Origin: Gemmatimonadota bacterium
GTDB lineage: Bacteria > Gemmatimonadota > Gemmatimonadetes > Gemmatimonadales > Gemmatimonadaceae
Direction of reading: 5' to 3'
Length of the DNA: 35,763 nucleotides
Assembly (NCBI GenBank): GCA_025362095.1
Contig: JANYIJ010000148.1
Location: forward strand, 1-35,763
In this document: one piece after another, positions 7,788 through 17,191 of the stretch
Layout of the letters: each line of letters opens with the position of its first letter
How positions within the stretch are numbered: the first letter of the stretch is position 1
Translations under genes and position numbers: made by a program
Notes under the pieces: generated by a model
Told to the model about the DNA's origin: nothing
Seen by the model: only the letters and a program-made list of their open reading frames with translations
Database searches by the model: none

Positions 7788-8654
7788 ATGCTGCGACGGC
7801 TGACCAGCGCAATCACGTTCACCGCGATTCTCAGCGCGGGGCTGGCGGCTCCGTTTTCCGGAGCGGGCGCCCAGCAGCGCATCATTCGCGTGATGGGCGA
7901 TGACGGTCAGCCGGTCGCGTACGCAAACGTCACCGTTGCCGGTGAGCGGCCGCGAATCACGAACGAGAAGGGGCAAGTGGAGGTCGGCTCGTCGGCGCGG
8001 CCGGAATTCACCGCAGATGCGCGCCGGCTCGGCTACGAAGCGTGGTCGGGCAAGCTCAACCTCGGCGACACAGCCACGAGCGCGCTCATCACGCTGCATC
8101 GGATTTCGCGCCGCCTGTTCAAAGTGACGATCACCGACAGCTCGCGTGGCATATCCGCGAACCTGCGCGGGTTCTACGAGCGAATGCTCGCGCGGCAGCG
8201 CGGCGTCGGCAGCGGCATTTATCTCACGCCAGAAGAAGTCGACAAGCACAACGCCGTTGCGGCGAGCGCGCTGCTCAACGGCCTGAACGGCGTCTCGCTG
8301 CAGCGCACAGCCACGGGCAAGACAGTCGCAATGAGCTCGGGAGGCACCTGTCAGATGACGGTGCTTATCGACGGACGCCGCGCGTGCCCGGATAATGGAT
8401 GCAGCAGCGGAGCGAGTGCGCCACCTCCGCCGGACAATTCCACGGGCCCGCCGCGCCGCGGTACGCGCCAGGTTGTCGTTCCGCCGCCGCCGCGCGATGA
8501 AGAATTCGTTCTGCTCGACAATCTCGTCGGCGTGAGCGAAGTTGCGGCGATCGAGCTCTATCCGCGGGGCGCATCGATTCCGTCGTCGCTTCCGACGCCG
8601 GATGCTTCGTGCGGGCTCATCGCGTTCTGGACGGGCGGCAGAAAAGCGCCGTAA
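7788..8654 (+). CDS. Exported protein with carboxypeptidase regulatory-like domain followed by a TonB-plug-like domain and no barrel
   Basis: ATG at 7788 after GGGGAGAGGGAG RBS; signal peptide MLRRLTSAITFTAILSAGLAAPFSGAGAQQ; Cna-B-like RVMGDDGQPVAYANVTVAGERPRITNEKGQVEV; plug-like ALLNGLNGVSLQR, TVLIDGRRACP, EVAAIELYPRGASIP, CGLIAFWTG. Confidence 0.65.
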   Translation: MLRRLTSAITFTAILSAGLAAPFSGAGAQQRIIRVMGDDGQPVAYANVTVAGERPRITNEKGQVEVGSSARPEFTADARRLGYEAWSGKLNLGDTATSALITLHRISRRLFKVTITDSSRGISANLRGFYERMLARQRGVGSGIYLTPEEVDKHNAVAASALLNGLNGVSLQRTATGKTVAMSSGGTCQMTVLIDGRRACPDNGCSSGASAPPPPDNSTGPPRRGTRQVVVPPPPRDEEFVLLDNLVGVSEVAAIELYPRGASIPSSLPTPDASCGLIAFWTGGRKAP

Positions 8655-8684
8655 GCGCTGCAGCTGTCGATCCGGGGCGGCGGT

Positions 8685-10103
8685 TTAGTCGTGAACCACC
8701 GGCAGTGCCTCGCGATTCCATTCATCGTAACCGCCGCGGAGATTGATCACGTCACGCACGCCGTGCGCGAGCAGCACACTCGCCGCGATTGCCGAGCGCG
8801 TGCCCCCCTGGCATTGGACGAGCACCGGCCGCTCTCGCGGAATTTCGCCGACTCGCTCTCCGAGATACCCAACCGGAATGTGCAGCGCGCCCGGAAGGTG
8901 CCCGTGTGCCCACTCCGACGCGTTGCGCACGTCGACCACGGTGACCTCACCGCTCTTCACGCGATCTGCAATCAAGGACGACGTCGTTTGCGTCACGCGC
9001 TCCATCGTGCCGCCGTCCGACCATGCGCTCAGCGAATCGGCAGGGAACCATCCGGCGACGTGATCGAGACCGATCTTCGCCATCTCGCGAGACGCGCGCG
9101 CGGCATCGGCTTGCGATTCGGCGATCAGGCACACGTCGCGGTCGTACGGTAGAAGCCAGCCGGCCCAAGTCGAAAACGATTTTCCCAACGGAATATTCAG
9201 GGTGCCGGGAACGTGTGCATCGGCGAACGCGTCGCCCGAGCGCGTGTCGACGACGACCTGATGTTCGGCGAGCGCGCCGCCCAGCCGCGCGGGGTCGAGT
9301 CGATCGGGTTGCGGCCACTCTTTGAGAATCGGAGGGCCGTCGCGATTGATGCGTTTCATTTCCGCGAAATACGCCGGCGGCTCGGGTTGGCCGGCGAGCA
9401 CCTCCGCCACGAACGCGCTTTCATCGAGCGTGGTGAGTCCCCAGTTCGCGATGCGTTCGTAGCCGATCGTCGATTGGGGCAGCGAGCCAAGCGCCTTTCC
9501 GCAGGCTGAGCCGGCGCCGTGTCCTGGCCAGAGCTGCACGTGGTCCGGCAGCTCGCGAACGCGCTTCAGGGAGCCGAAGAGCGCGTGCGCGGAATCTTCC
9601 ATCGTGTTCGCGATCTTCGCCGCGCGCTCGAGCAGGTCGGGGCGACCGACGTCGCCGACGAACACGCAATCACCAGAGACGAGCCCGACCGGCCTATCCG
9701 AGGTCGCGAGATCCGTGACGAGAAACACCAGGTGCTCGGGCGTGTGTCCCGGTGTGTGCAGCACGTCGAATCGCACACGCCCTGCGTGGAACGCATCGCC
9801 GTCGTGCAGCAGTCTCGCGCCGTCGTCTGCGGCGAACGCGTACTGCCAGTCGCGGCCGCCTTCCGCCGAGAGGAGCAGCGTCGCGCAGGCGCGCTGCGCG
9901 AGTTCGCGGCTGCCCGACACGAAATCGGCGTGGATGTGCGTTTCGGTGACGCTCGTGATCCGGAGGCGCTCGGCCGCTGCAGCCGCGAGGTACTGCGAGA
10001 CATCGCGGTTCGCGTCGATCACGACCGCCTCGCCGCTGGCCTCGCAGCCGATCAAATAGCTCGCCTGCGCGAGGCCTTCATCGTAGAAACGCCTGAAGAA
10101 CAT
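8685..10103 (-). CDS. MBL-fold persulfide dioxygenase-like protein with two C-terminal rhodanese-like domains (CstB-like architecture)
   Basis: MBL motifs THIHADFVSGSRELA, HTPGHTPEH, GDCVFVGDVGRPDL, LWPGHGAGSACGK; first rhodanese-like domain lacks an active-site Cys (VCLIAESQADAARAS), second has VLVQCQGGTRSA. Confidence 0.9.
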   Translation of the reverse strand: MFFRRFYDEGLAQASYLIGCEASGEAVVIDANRDVSQYLAAAAAERLRITSVTETHIHADFVSGSRELAQRACATLLLSAEGGRDWQYAFAADDGARLLHDGDAFHAGRVRFDVLHTPGHTPEHLVFLVTDLATSDRPVGLVSGDCVFVGDVGRPDLLERAAKIANTMEDSAHALFGSLKRVRELPDHVQLWPGHGAGSACGKALGSLPQSTIGYERIANWGLTTLDESAFVAEVLAGQPEPPAYFAEMKRINRDGPPILKEWPQPDRLDPARLGGALAEHQVVVDTRSGDAFADAHVPGTLNIPLGKSFSTWAGWLLPYDRDVCLIAESQADAARASREMAKIGLDHVAGWFPADSLSAWSDGGTMERVTQTTSSLIADRVKSGEVTVVDVRNASEWAHGHLPGALHIPVGYLGERVGEIPRERPVLVQCQGGTRSAIAASVLLAHGVRDVINLRGGYDEWNREALPVVHD

Positions 10104-10124
10104 CCGTCGGTCTCTCCCGGGCGA

Positions 10125-10877
10125 CTACAGTCGCGAGTAGTTCTGCCAGAACACCAGCACCGCTATTACGAGCAGGAGCACGGCGAATCCCTGTTTCAGC
10201 GCGCGTTGCGGCACGGAGCGGGCGAATCGCGCGCCCGCGACGATTCCGACAATTGTGAACGCAGTAAAAGTAGTCACATCACGCCATGGGATCGCGTCGA
10301 TGTTTCGCTGTCCGGCATAGCCGGACACACAGTTCATCGCGATGACCAGCAGCGACGTTCCCACGGCCTCGCGCATGGGCACCTGGCCGAACAGCACGAG
10401 CGCGGGAACGATGAGAAAACCGCCGCCAATCCCGATGAGTCCCGTGAGACCGCCGACTGCGAACGCGACCACGTACAGTGCACGAGACGGCGCGCGCAGT
10501 GGTGCCAGGATTGAAGTGTCACGCGAGGCGGAGCGGAGCATCAGCATCGCGGCCGCGGCCATGACGACGCCGAGAATCAAGAGTTGCATGCGCCCGCTCA
10601 CAAGCACCGATGCGCGCGCGCCCGCGAACGACCCCGCCATCGCGACGAGACCAAATAGCAGCGCGCCGGTGAGCCGGACGTTTCCCGCGCGCCACTGTCC
10701 GATCGCTCCAACGAGGCTCGTGGCGCCAACGATCGGAAAACTCATCGCGATCGCCAGCTTCGGATCGATGCCGAGCACGTACACCAGGACTGGCACGGTG
10801 AGAATTGAGCCGCCGCCGCCGAACAAACCGAGTGTCAGCCCGATGATCAGGGCGAGAGTCAATGCGAGCGCGGTCAC
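10125..10877 (-). CDS. Sulfite exporter TauE/SafE family membrane protein
   Basis: VTALALTLALIIGLTLGLFGGGGSILTVPVLVYVLGIDPKLAIAMSF ... GLTGLIGIGGGFLIVPALVLFGQVPMREAVGTSLLVIAMN. GTG start at 10877 abuts the amidase stop, shorter than the listed 355-aa ORF. Confidence 0.9.
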   Translation of the reverse strand: MTALALTLALIIGLTLGLFGGGGSILTVPVLVYVLGIDPKLAIAMSFPIVGATSLVGAIGQWRAGNVRLTGALLFGLVAMAGSFAGARASVLVSGRMQLLILGVVMAAAAMLMLRSASRDTSILAPLRAPSRALYVVAFAVGGLTGLIGIGGGFLIVPALVLFGQVPMREAVGTSLLVIAMNCVSGYAGQRNIDAIPWRDVTTFTAFTIVGIVAGARFARSVPQRALKQGFAVLLLVIAVLVFWQNYSRL

Positions 10878-10878
10878 G

Positions 10879-12576
10879 TCACTCGTCGAGCAGCGGATAC
10901 CACCGGCGCGGCTTCTTGCGATCGACGATCTGTTCCGCTGCGGCCGCGATCCGCAGGAGCATGCGCTCGCCCCACGGTCTGCCGATCGCCTGCATGCCGA
11001 TCGGAAGTCCGCCGGAATCGTAGCCCGCCGGAAAACTGATCGCGGGATGACCGGTGAAGTTCGATGGAAAAGCGAACCGCATGATCTCGGTGGTCGTCGA
11101 CAGATCCGATTCCCCGTGGGGCTGTGCGGCGGGATTGATTCGCGGCGCGGCGATCGCAGTGGCGGGCGTGATGATCGCATCGACGCCTTCAAAAGCGCGC
11201 CGAAAGATCGCCATCGCGCGCGTCCGGATCCGCTGCGCCTTCACGTACTCGGCAGCGGTCGAGCCGCGCGCGCTCGCGAGATTCGCGCGCGCATCGAGGC
11301 CGAACTGGCGGCGGTGCTCGCTGTCGTATGGGGTCATCGCCGCGACCATCTCGCTGGTGATGCTCACAATGTGCCCGATGCGCATGAGATCGAGCTCAGG
11401 AATATCCACTTCCCTGATCACAGCGCCGCGATCGACAAGCGAACGCACGAGCGACTCACACCGCTCCACCACCTCCGGCGTCGCGTGTCGGAACCATGGC
11501 CAGTATACGCCGAGCGTCACGCCGCGAAGATCAGCCGGTGGAGCGTCGTCGATTTCCACGGCGGAGTGGCCGATACTGAGCGGGTCGAGCGGATCGGGTC
11601 CCGCCAGGAGTTCGTACATGCGCGCGCAGTCACGCACGTTCGCCGTCATCGGCCCGATGTGCGCGAGACTCCAGCAGAGCGGAAACGCGCCGTGCTCGCT
11701 GATGCGGCCGAAGGTCGCTTTGAGTCCGACGATCCCGCAGAGCGCGGCGGGCATGCGAATCGACCCGCCGCCGTCGGCGCCTATCGCGATGGGCGCGAGA
11801 CCTGAAGCAACCACCGTCGCCGGTCCGCTCGACGATCCGCCCGTGTGAAATCGATCGTCGTACGGATTGCGCGTGGTGCCGTGATGCGGGTTGAGGCCGG
11901 TGACGTTTATTCCGAGCTCGTGCATGTTCGTCTTCCCGACGAGCAGTGCTCCGGCTGCGCGCATGCGCGCCACGACGGTCGCATCGTGCGCGGCGCGCGA
12001 GGTGCCGATGAAACTCGTGCCGGCGGTTGTGGCGTAGCCGCGCTGATCGAGTTCGTCTTTCACCGCTGACGGAACGCCGTCGAACGGGCCCAGCGGCGCG
12101 CCCGCGCGCCAGCGTATTCCCGACGCCTTTGCCTGCGCCATCACGTCGTCGCGATCGACGGCGATGAAGGCCTTCAGACTGGGCGCATCGCGCTCACTTT
12201 GGTCTAGCTGCGATAGAAAACGTTCGGCCACTTTCTCGGGGGACGTACGGCCCTCGCGATACGCCTGCGCGAAATCGTCGACACCGGGAAAGTGAAATCC
12301 TGGCGGAGACTGGGACGTGCTGCGCGCGAGCGGCGGCGACGCGCGATCGTCTGGATCGAGAAACGGAAAAAACGTCGGCGGCTCGTCGACGCGCTCCGTG
12401 CTGATGCGGTTGAGGCCCGCGTCTTTCCGGAGCTTTCCGACCAGCGCCGGGCCCGTGATGGGATTCTCGAGCAGCTCAGTGACGACGCGGAGTGCGGCGG
12501 TGCCGAGCCGCGGCAGATCGAGCGAGCGAAGATCGTACGTCAATCGTGGCTCACTTCGGCGCGCCGTATTTCGCAA
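10879..12576 (-). CDS. Amidase (amidase signature family)
   Basis: Ser-Ser-Lys triad motifs: GVPSAVKDE, HTGGSSSGPATVVASG, GADGGGSIRMPAALCG. Start uncertain: ATG at 12576 overlaps the upstream CDS; TTG at 12543 would avoid overlap. Confidence 0.92.
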   Translation of the reverse strand: MRNTARRSEPRLTYDLRSLDLPRLGTAALRVVTELLENPITGPALVGKLRKDAGLNRISTERVDEPPTFFPFLDPDDRASPPLARSTSQSPPGFHFPGVDDFAQAYREGRTSPEKVAERFLSQLDQSERDAPSLKAFIAVDRDDVMAQAKASGIRWRAGAPLGPFDGVPSAVKDELDQRGYATTAGTSFIGTSRAAHDATVVARMRAAGALLVGKTNMHELGINVTGLNPHHGTTRNPYDDRFHTGGSSSGPATVVASGLAPIAIGADGGGSIRMPAALCGIVGLKATFGRISEHGAFPLCWSLAHIGPMTANVRDCARMYELLAGPDPLDPLSIGHSAVEIDDAPPADLRGVTLGVYWPWFRHATPEVVERCESLVRSLVDRGAVIREVDIPELDLMRIGHIVSITSEMVAAMTPYDSEHRRQFGLDARANLASARGSTAAEYVKAQRIRTRAMAIFRRAFEGVDAIITPATAIAAPRINPAAQPHGESDLSTTTEIMRFAFPSNFTGHPAISFPAGYDSGGLPIGMQAIGRPWGERMLLRIAAAAEQIVDRKKPRRWYPLLDE

Positions 12577-13639
12577 TGCGGCCGCGGGGGCCGACCGCCC
12601 ATCCCGTGTTTCCCGCGAAACTCACGCCCCAATAAGTGAGTGTATCGCCGAACGACCACGTCGCGCCGAGGTCGCGCGTGATCGCAGCGCCGTGCGCGCC
12701 AACCGCCGCGAACACCGGCGGATTGCTGCCGGGCATGAACACGAGGCCGGTAGACACACCGTCGGGGCTTGCCGTGTTCGCGCCGGACCACGTCACGCCG
12801 CCGTCGCTCGTGCGGATCGCGCGATCCGATGGGCCTCGTGCGATCGCGTAGTCGCCGCCCACGGCGAGTCCGTGCATCGCGTCGGAGAACGCGATGCCGA
12901 ACAAACCGGAACTCGTGCCGCCCGGCAGTCCGCTGGACGACGCCGTCCAGGAGCGGCCGCGATCGGTGGAACGGAACACGCGTGCTTCCTTGCCGCCCCC
13001 GGTGGCGATCCACGCGTTCGATGAACCCTGCACGGTGAGCTGCGTGTTGCTCGCGGCGAACGCGGCTTCGTTTGGAAGCACGGGCGGAATGTTCGCAGGA
13101 GCAGTTCGCGTCCAGTTCGATCCGCCGTCGTCCGTCGTGAGGATCACGAATTTTCCGCCGACCGGATCGCTGAACGTGAAACCGTGCCGCGCATCCCAGA
13201 ACGCAATGCCGTCGAGAAAAATTCCTTTCGTGGTGTCGCTCCACGTGAGCGACCAGTGTTTTCCGCCGTCGACGGTCCGATAGAGGTGCGCCTGTCCCTG
13301 CTCGGCCGGCCCTGCGCTCGCGATCACCGCGGTGTTCGCATCGAACGCTTTGATGCCGCGAAAATCAAGCCGCGCTGCGCCGGGAACGGTATCGGCGTCC
13401 CAGGTGGCTCCGCCATCGACCGTGCGAAAGACGTGGCCTGCGGTGCAGCCTGCCCAGGCGACGAGCGCGCTCGCCGCGGACATGCTTCGGCAGCTTGCGG
13501 TTGAGGGCACCGTCTGTCTCTGCCAGCGCGCAGGCTCGGGCGCAGAGTTTCCGGATGCAACTGCGGGCCTGTTTGCGCCGGAGCATGCGGCAAGCGCGAA
13601 AGCCGCAAACAGAATGGAGCGGCGAACTCGATCGGTCAT
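12551..13639 (-). CDS. YCF48/BNR-like beta-propeller lipoprotein
   Basis: MTDRVRRSILFAAFALAACSGANRP (lipobox LAAC), repeats VFRTVDGGATWDADTV, LYRTVDGGKHWSLTW, VFRSTDRGRSWTASS, AIRTSDGGVTWSG. ATG at 13639, inside the longer listed ORF. Confidence 0.85.
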   Translation of the reverse strand: MTDRVRRSILFAAFALAACSGANRPAVASGNSAPEPARWQRQTVPSTASCRSMSAASALVAWAGCTAGHVFRTVDGGATWDADTVPGAARLDFRGIKAFDANTAVIASAGPAEQGQAHLYRTVDGGKHWSLTWSDTTKGIFLDGIAFWDARHGFTFSDPVGGKFVILTTDDGGSNWTRTAPANIPPVLPNEAAFAASNTQLTVQGSSNAWIATGGGKEARVFRSTDRGRSWTASSSGLPGGTSSGLFGIAFSDAMHGLAVGGDYAIARGPSDRAIRTSDGGVTWSGANTASPDGVSTGLVFMPGSNPPVFAAVGAHGAAITRDLGATWSFGDTLTYWGVSFAGNTGWAVGPRGRIAKYGAPK

Positions 13640-13713
13640 CGGGAAAAGTGATTCGCCGTCATCTGTCCGCTTTCGCGCTCCGAAGGTGGGGACTGCCGCG
13701 TTACATTCCACCA

Positions 13714-14307
13714 ATGATGATGCCTGCGACCGTCGTTCGCACCTGCTCGGTGCTGCTGGCTGCCACATTGATCGCGGGGTGCGACGGGAAGCCGCCCGAG
13801 CACGGCACGCTGATCGACCCGCCTCAGACCGCGCCGCCGCTGCACCTCTCGTTCGTGGACGGGAAGGAATTCGATCTCGCGGCGCAGCATCTGCGGCTGA
13901 CGTTCGTGTACTTCGGTTACACACACTGCCCGGACGCGTGCCCAACCACCCTCACGGACTGGGCGCGCGCACGGGCGCTTCTCGGCTCGAGTGCAGCGAA
14001 AGTGCATTTCATTTTCGTGAGCGTGGATCCTTCGCGCGACACACCGGAAATCGCGCAGCGATATGCGAGGCAGTTCGACTCGACGTTCGTCGGGCTGGTC
14101 GCGACGCCCGAGCAGGTCGCAAAAATCTCGAAAGACTGGGGGTTCGCCGTCGACCATGAGGAAATGCCTGGGATGAAGATGGGCGAGTACGGAGTGTCGC
14201 ATCCCGCAGGCGTGTATTTCGTGGATGGCGAGAACCGCTGGCGGTTCGTGTTCGCTCCGGAGACCAAGCCGGCGGATATCGCGTCAGATCTCAAGCGGTT
14301 GATGTGA
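13714..14307 (+). CDS. SCO1/SenC family copper chaperone lipoprotein
   Basis: LLAATLIAGCDGK lipobox; VYFGYTHCPDACPTTL (CxxxC), FVSVDPSRDTPEIAQRYARQF, conserved His in GVSHPAGVYFVD. Confidence 0.93.
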   Translation: MMMPATVVRTCSVLLAATLIAGCDGKPPEHGTLIDPPQTAPPLHLSFVDGKEFDLAAQHLRLTFVYFGYTHCPDACPTTLTDWARARALLGSSAAKVHFIFVSVDPSRDTPEIAQRYARQFDSTFVGLVATPEQVAKISKDWGFAVDHEEMPGMKMGEYGVSHPAGVYFVDGENRWRFVFAPETKPADIASDLKRLM

Positions 14308-15896
14308 GCGCGTCGCGCGCGGTGTCGTTTTCGCGAATTATCGCCGTGGCCGCGAGCCTCGGCGCGATGCCGGCGGCGCTCATGGCGCAGCCGGGCGCAC
14401 GTTCCGTTTCTCCCGCGGCCGCCGCCGCCGCCGCCGCAGCGCCCTGTCCGCAATCGGACACGGCGTGCGTGCCGCCACGCGTCGCGCGCGAGTTTCGCGG
14501 CGTGTGGGTCGCGAGTGTGCGCAATCTCGATTGGCCGTCGCGGCCGGGACTGCCGCCGTCGCTCGCGAAAGCCGAGTTGATCGCACTGCTGGATCGCGCG
14601 GCCGCGATCGGACTGAACGCCGTGCTGCTGCAGGTGCGCCCCGCCGCCGACGCGCTCTACGAATCGAAGATCGAGCCGTGGTCGGAGTACCTCACAGGAA
14701 AGCAGGGACTCGCGCCGGCGCCGCTGTGGGATCCGCTGCAGTTCGCGGTCGCGCAGGCGCACGCGCGAGGACTGGAGCTCCACGCGTGGTTCAATCCGTA
14801 TCGCGCGAAGGAGCCGTCGGCAAAAGGCCCGCTCGCTTCGAATCACATTGCGAAGCGTCACCCGGAGCTCGTGAAGAAATACGGGACGCAACTCTGGATG
14901 GATCCGGGCGAACCGGCGGTGCGAGCGCAGACGTTGCGCGTGGTGCTCGACGTCGTGAAACGCTACGACATCGACGGTGTGCATCTCGACGATTACTTCT
15001 ATCCGTATCCCGAGCGCCGCCCGAACGGGTCCACCGATTTTCCCGACGAGCGCAGCTGGAAGGCCTATAAGAAGGGCGGCGGAAAACTCGCGCGCGATGA
15101 CTGGAGACGGTCGAACGTCGACGAACTCATCGAGACGCTGCACAAAGAGATCGCGAAGGAAAAGCCCTGGGTGAAGTTCGGCATCTCGCCGTTCCAGCTC
15201 TGGCGTCCAGGATATCCGGAGCAGATCACCACCGGACTCGATGCGTTCGCCACACTGTATGCCGATTCGCGGAAGTGGTTTGTGAATGGGTGGGTGGACT
15301 ATCTCTCTCCGCAGCTCTACCGGCGCGTGGACGAAGAGCGCAGCTATGGCCTGCTTATGCGCTGGTGGGCGGCGCAGAACGCGCGCCAGCGACATCTCTG
15401 GCCGGGACTCTACACGTCAGGCGTGCGAACCGGCGCGGCCACCGAGTGGCGGCGCGGCGAGATTGTCGCGCAGGTGCTCGCGACGCGCGATCAGCCCGCT
15501 GTCGACGGTGAAGTGCACTTCTCGATGGAATCGTTCCTCACGGATCGCGACAGTGTGGGCACGCTGCTCCGGCGCACGGTTTACGCGCAGCAGGCGCTCG
15601 TCCCTGAGTCACCGTGGATGATGCCGGGAACGCCCACCACTCCGACGACCGGATTCAAGCACGGCGCGGACGGCGATTCGGTGACGATCGTCGCCGGGAC
15701 GGGAACAGCGCCGCGCTGGTGGATGGTGCAATTGCGCACCGATGGTGCGTGGGAAACGCATATGATCGACGCAGCCGCGCGTGCCTACGGCATTCCGGTT
15801 TCATTCTCCACGAAGGCGCGCCCGGATTTGATCGCCGTCACCGCCGTCGATCGCGTGGGGAACGCGAGCGGCGTGTCGGCATTGCGCCTCCCCTGA
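14304..15896 (+). CDS. Exported glycosyl hydrolase-like GHL10 (DUF187/YngK-type) family protein
   Basis: GTG start overlapping the SCO stop by 4 nt (GTGA). Segments REFRGVWVASVRNLDWPS, GLNAVLLQVRPAADALYESKIEPWSEYLTG, LELHAWFNPYRA, YDIDGVHLDDYFYPYPE. Confidence 0.9.
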   Translation: MSASRAVSFSRIIAVAASLGAMPAALMAQPGARSVSPAAAAAAAAAPCPQSDTACVPPRVAREFRGVWVASVRNLDWPSRPGLPPSLAKAELIALLDRAAAIGLNAVLLQVRPAADALYESKIEPWSEYLTGKQGLAPAPLWDPLQFAVAQAHARGLELHAWFNPYRAKEPSAKGPLASNHIAKRHPELVKKYGTQLWMDPGEPAVRAQTLRVVLDVVKRYDIDGVHLDDYFYPYPERRPNGSTDFPDERSWKAYKKGGGKLARDDWRRSNVDELIETLHKEIAKEKPWVKFGISPFQLWRPGYPEQITTGLDAFATLYADSRKWFVNGWVDYLSPQLYRRVDEERSYGLLMRWWAAQNARQRHLWPGLYTSGVRTGAATEWRRGEIVAQVLATRDQPAVDGEVHFSMESFLTDRDSVGTLLRRTVYAQQALVPESPWMMPGTPTTPTTGFKHGADGDSVTIVAGTGTAPRWWMVQLRTDGAWETHMIDAAARAYGIPVSFSTKARPDLIAVTAVDRVGNASGVSALRLP

Positions 15897-15918
15897 CCAG
15901 CGCCTTTCTTCTTCCGTC

Positions 15919-17190
15919 GTGAAACGTCTCTTCCGTAATCTCACCGCGCAGGTGCTGTTCGCCGTCCTGTGCGGTGTCGCGCTCGGCGTGCTCGATCCGG
16001 CGCTCGCCAAACAGATGCGGCCGCTCGGCGACACGTTCGTGAAGCTCGTGAAGATGGTGATCGGCCCGATCATCTTCCTGACGATCGTGCTCGGCATCGC
16101 GCGCATCGCCGACGTGAAAAAGATCGGCCGGGTGGGCGGGAAGGCATTCCTCTATTTCGAAATCGTCACGACGTTCGCGCTCGCGATCGGCGTCACAGTC
16201 GTGAACATCACCAAACCAGGCGCGGGGCTCGATGTGAGCGCGATGCCCAAGGGCGACGTCTCCGCATACGCGGCGCAGGGACAGGGGCTGAAGTTCAGCG
16301 ACTTCGTCACGCACATTGTGCCGTCGAGCGCAGTGGATGCGTTCGCGCAGGGCGACATTCTGCAGATCGTATTTTTCGCGGTGCTCTTCGGCTTCGCCGT
16401 CGTGACGCTCGGACGGAGCGCTGCGCCGCTGACAGGCGTCCTGGAGACGACGCTCGACGTGTTCTTTCGGATCGTCGCGCTCATCATGAAGGTCGCGCCG
16501 CTCGGCGCGTTTGGCGCGATGGCGTTCACCGTGGGGAACTTCGGGCTGCAGACGCTGCTCCCGCTCGGCCGGCTGATGCTCGACGTCTATCTGACGATGT
16601 TTCTCTTCGTGTTCGTGGTGTTGAACCTGATCATGCGCTGGTACGGGTTCAGCCTCTGGCAGTATCTCAAATATATTCGCGAAGAGTTACTAATTGTCCT
16701 GGGGACGAGCTCGTCCGAGGCCGCGCTGCCGGGCATCATGGCAAAGCTCGAGCGCTACGGGTGCGCGCGGCCGGTCGTCGGGCTCGTGATTCCGACGGGA
16801 TATTCGTTCAACCTCGACGGCACGAGCATCTACCTCTCGATGGCGACGATCTTCCTCGCGCAGGTCTACAACGTGCCGCTGACGCTTGCGCAGCAACTCG
16901 GGATCATCGCGGTGCTCATGATCACGTCAAAGGGGGCGGCCGGCGTTACCGGATCGGGATTTATCGTGCTCGCGAGCACGCTCGCGGCGATGAAAGTCGT
17001 GCCGATCGAGGGGATTGCGCTGCTGCTGGGCGTCGACCGTTTCATGAGCGAGGCCCGCGCGATCACCAATCTGATAGGCAACGGCGTCGCGACGCTGGTG
17101 ATTTCCCGGAGCGAGAACGAGTTCGATGAAACCATGCGCGCCTCGGCGATTGCAGAACTCGCCGAGGCGCGCATGGTCACGAACCGCTGA
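15919..17190 (+). CDS. dctA: Dicarboxylate/amino acid:cation symporter (DctA-like)
   Basis: FVKLVKMVIGPIIFLTIVLGIA, LGTSSSEAALPGIMAKLERYG, PTGYSFNLDGTSIYLSMATIF, MITSKGAAGVTGSGFIVLASTL, LLLGVDRFMSEARAITNLIGN; GTG start. Confidence 0.95.
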   Translation: MKRLFRNLTAQVLFAVLCGVALGVLDPALAKQMRPLGDTFVKLVKMVIGPIIFLTIVLGIARIADVKKIGRVGGKAFLYFEIVTTFALAIGVTVVNITKPGAGLDVSAMPKGDVSAYAAQGQGLKFSDFVTHIVPSSAVDAFAQGDILQIVFFAVLFGFAVVTLGRSAAPLTGVLETTLDVFFRIVALIMKVAPLGAFGAMAFTVGNFGLQTLLPLGRLMLDVYLTMFLFVFVVLNLIMRWYGFSLWQYLKYIREELLIVLGTSSSEAALPGIMAKLERYGCARPVVGLVIPTGYSFNLDGTSIYLSMATIFLAQVYNVPLTLAQQLGIIAVLMITSKGAAGVTGSGFIVLASTLAAMKVVPIEGIALLLGVDRFMSEARAITNLIGNGVATLVISRSENEFDETMRASAIAELAEARMVTNR

Positions 17191-17191
17191 A

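Noticed and set aside
10878-11192. N-terminal extension of the TauE ORF
   Set aside because: Overlaps the well-supported amidase C-terminal coding region and has shadow-frame composition; GTG at 10877 is a better start.
10342-11805. 487-aa ORF on + strand
   Set aside because: Antisense to TauE and the amidase, spanning two genuine genes; no recognisable family.
14410-14445. GCC-rich run near the GHL10 N-terminus as a regulatory repeat
   Set aside because: It encodes a poly-Ala linker (AAAAAAAAAP) after the signal peptide; ordinary low-complexity coding sequence.
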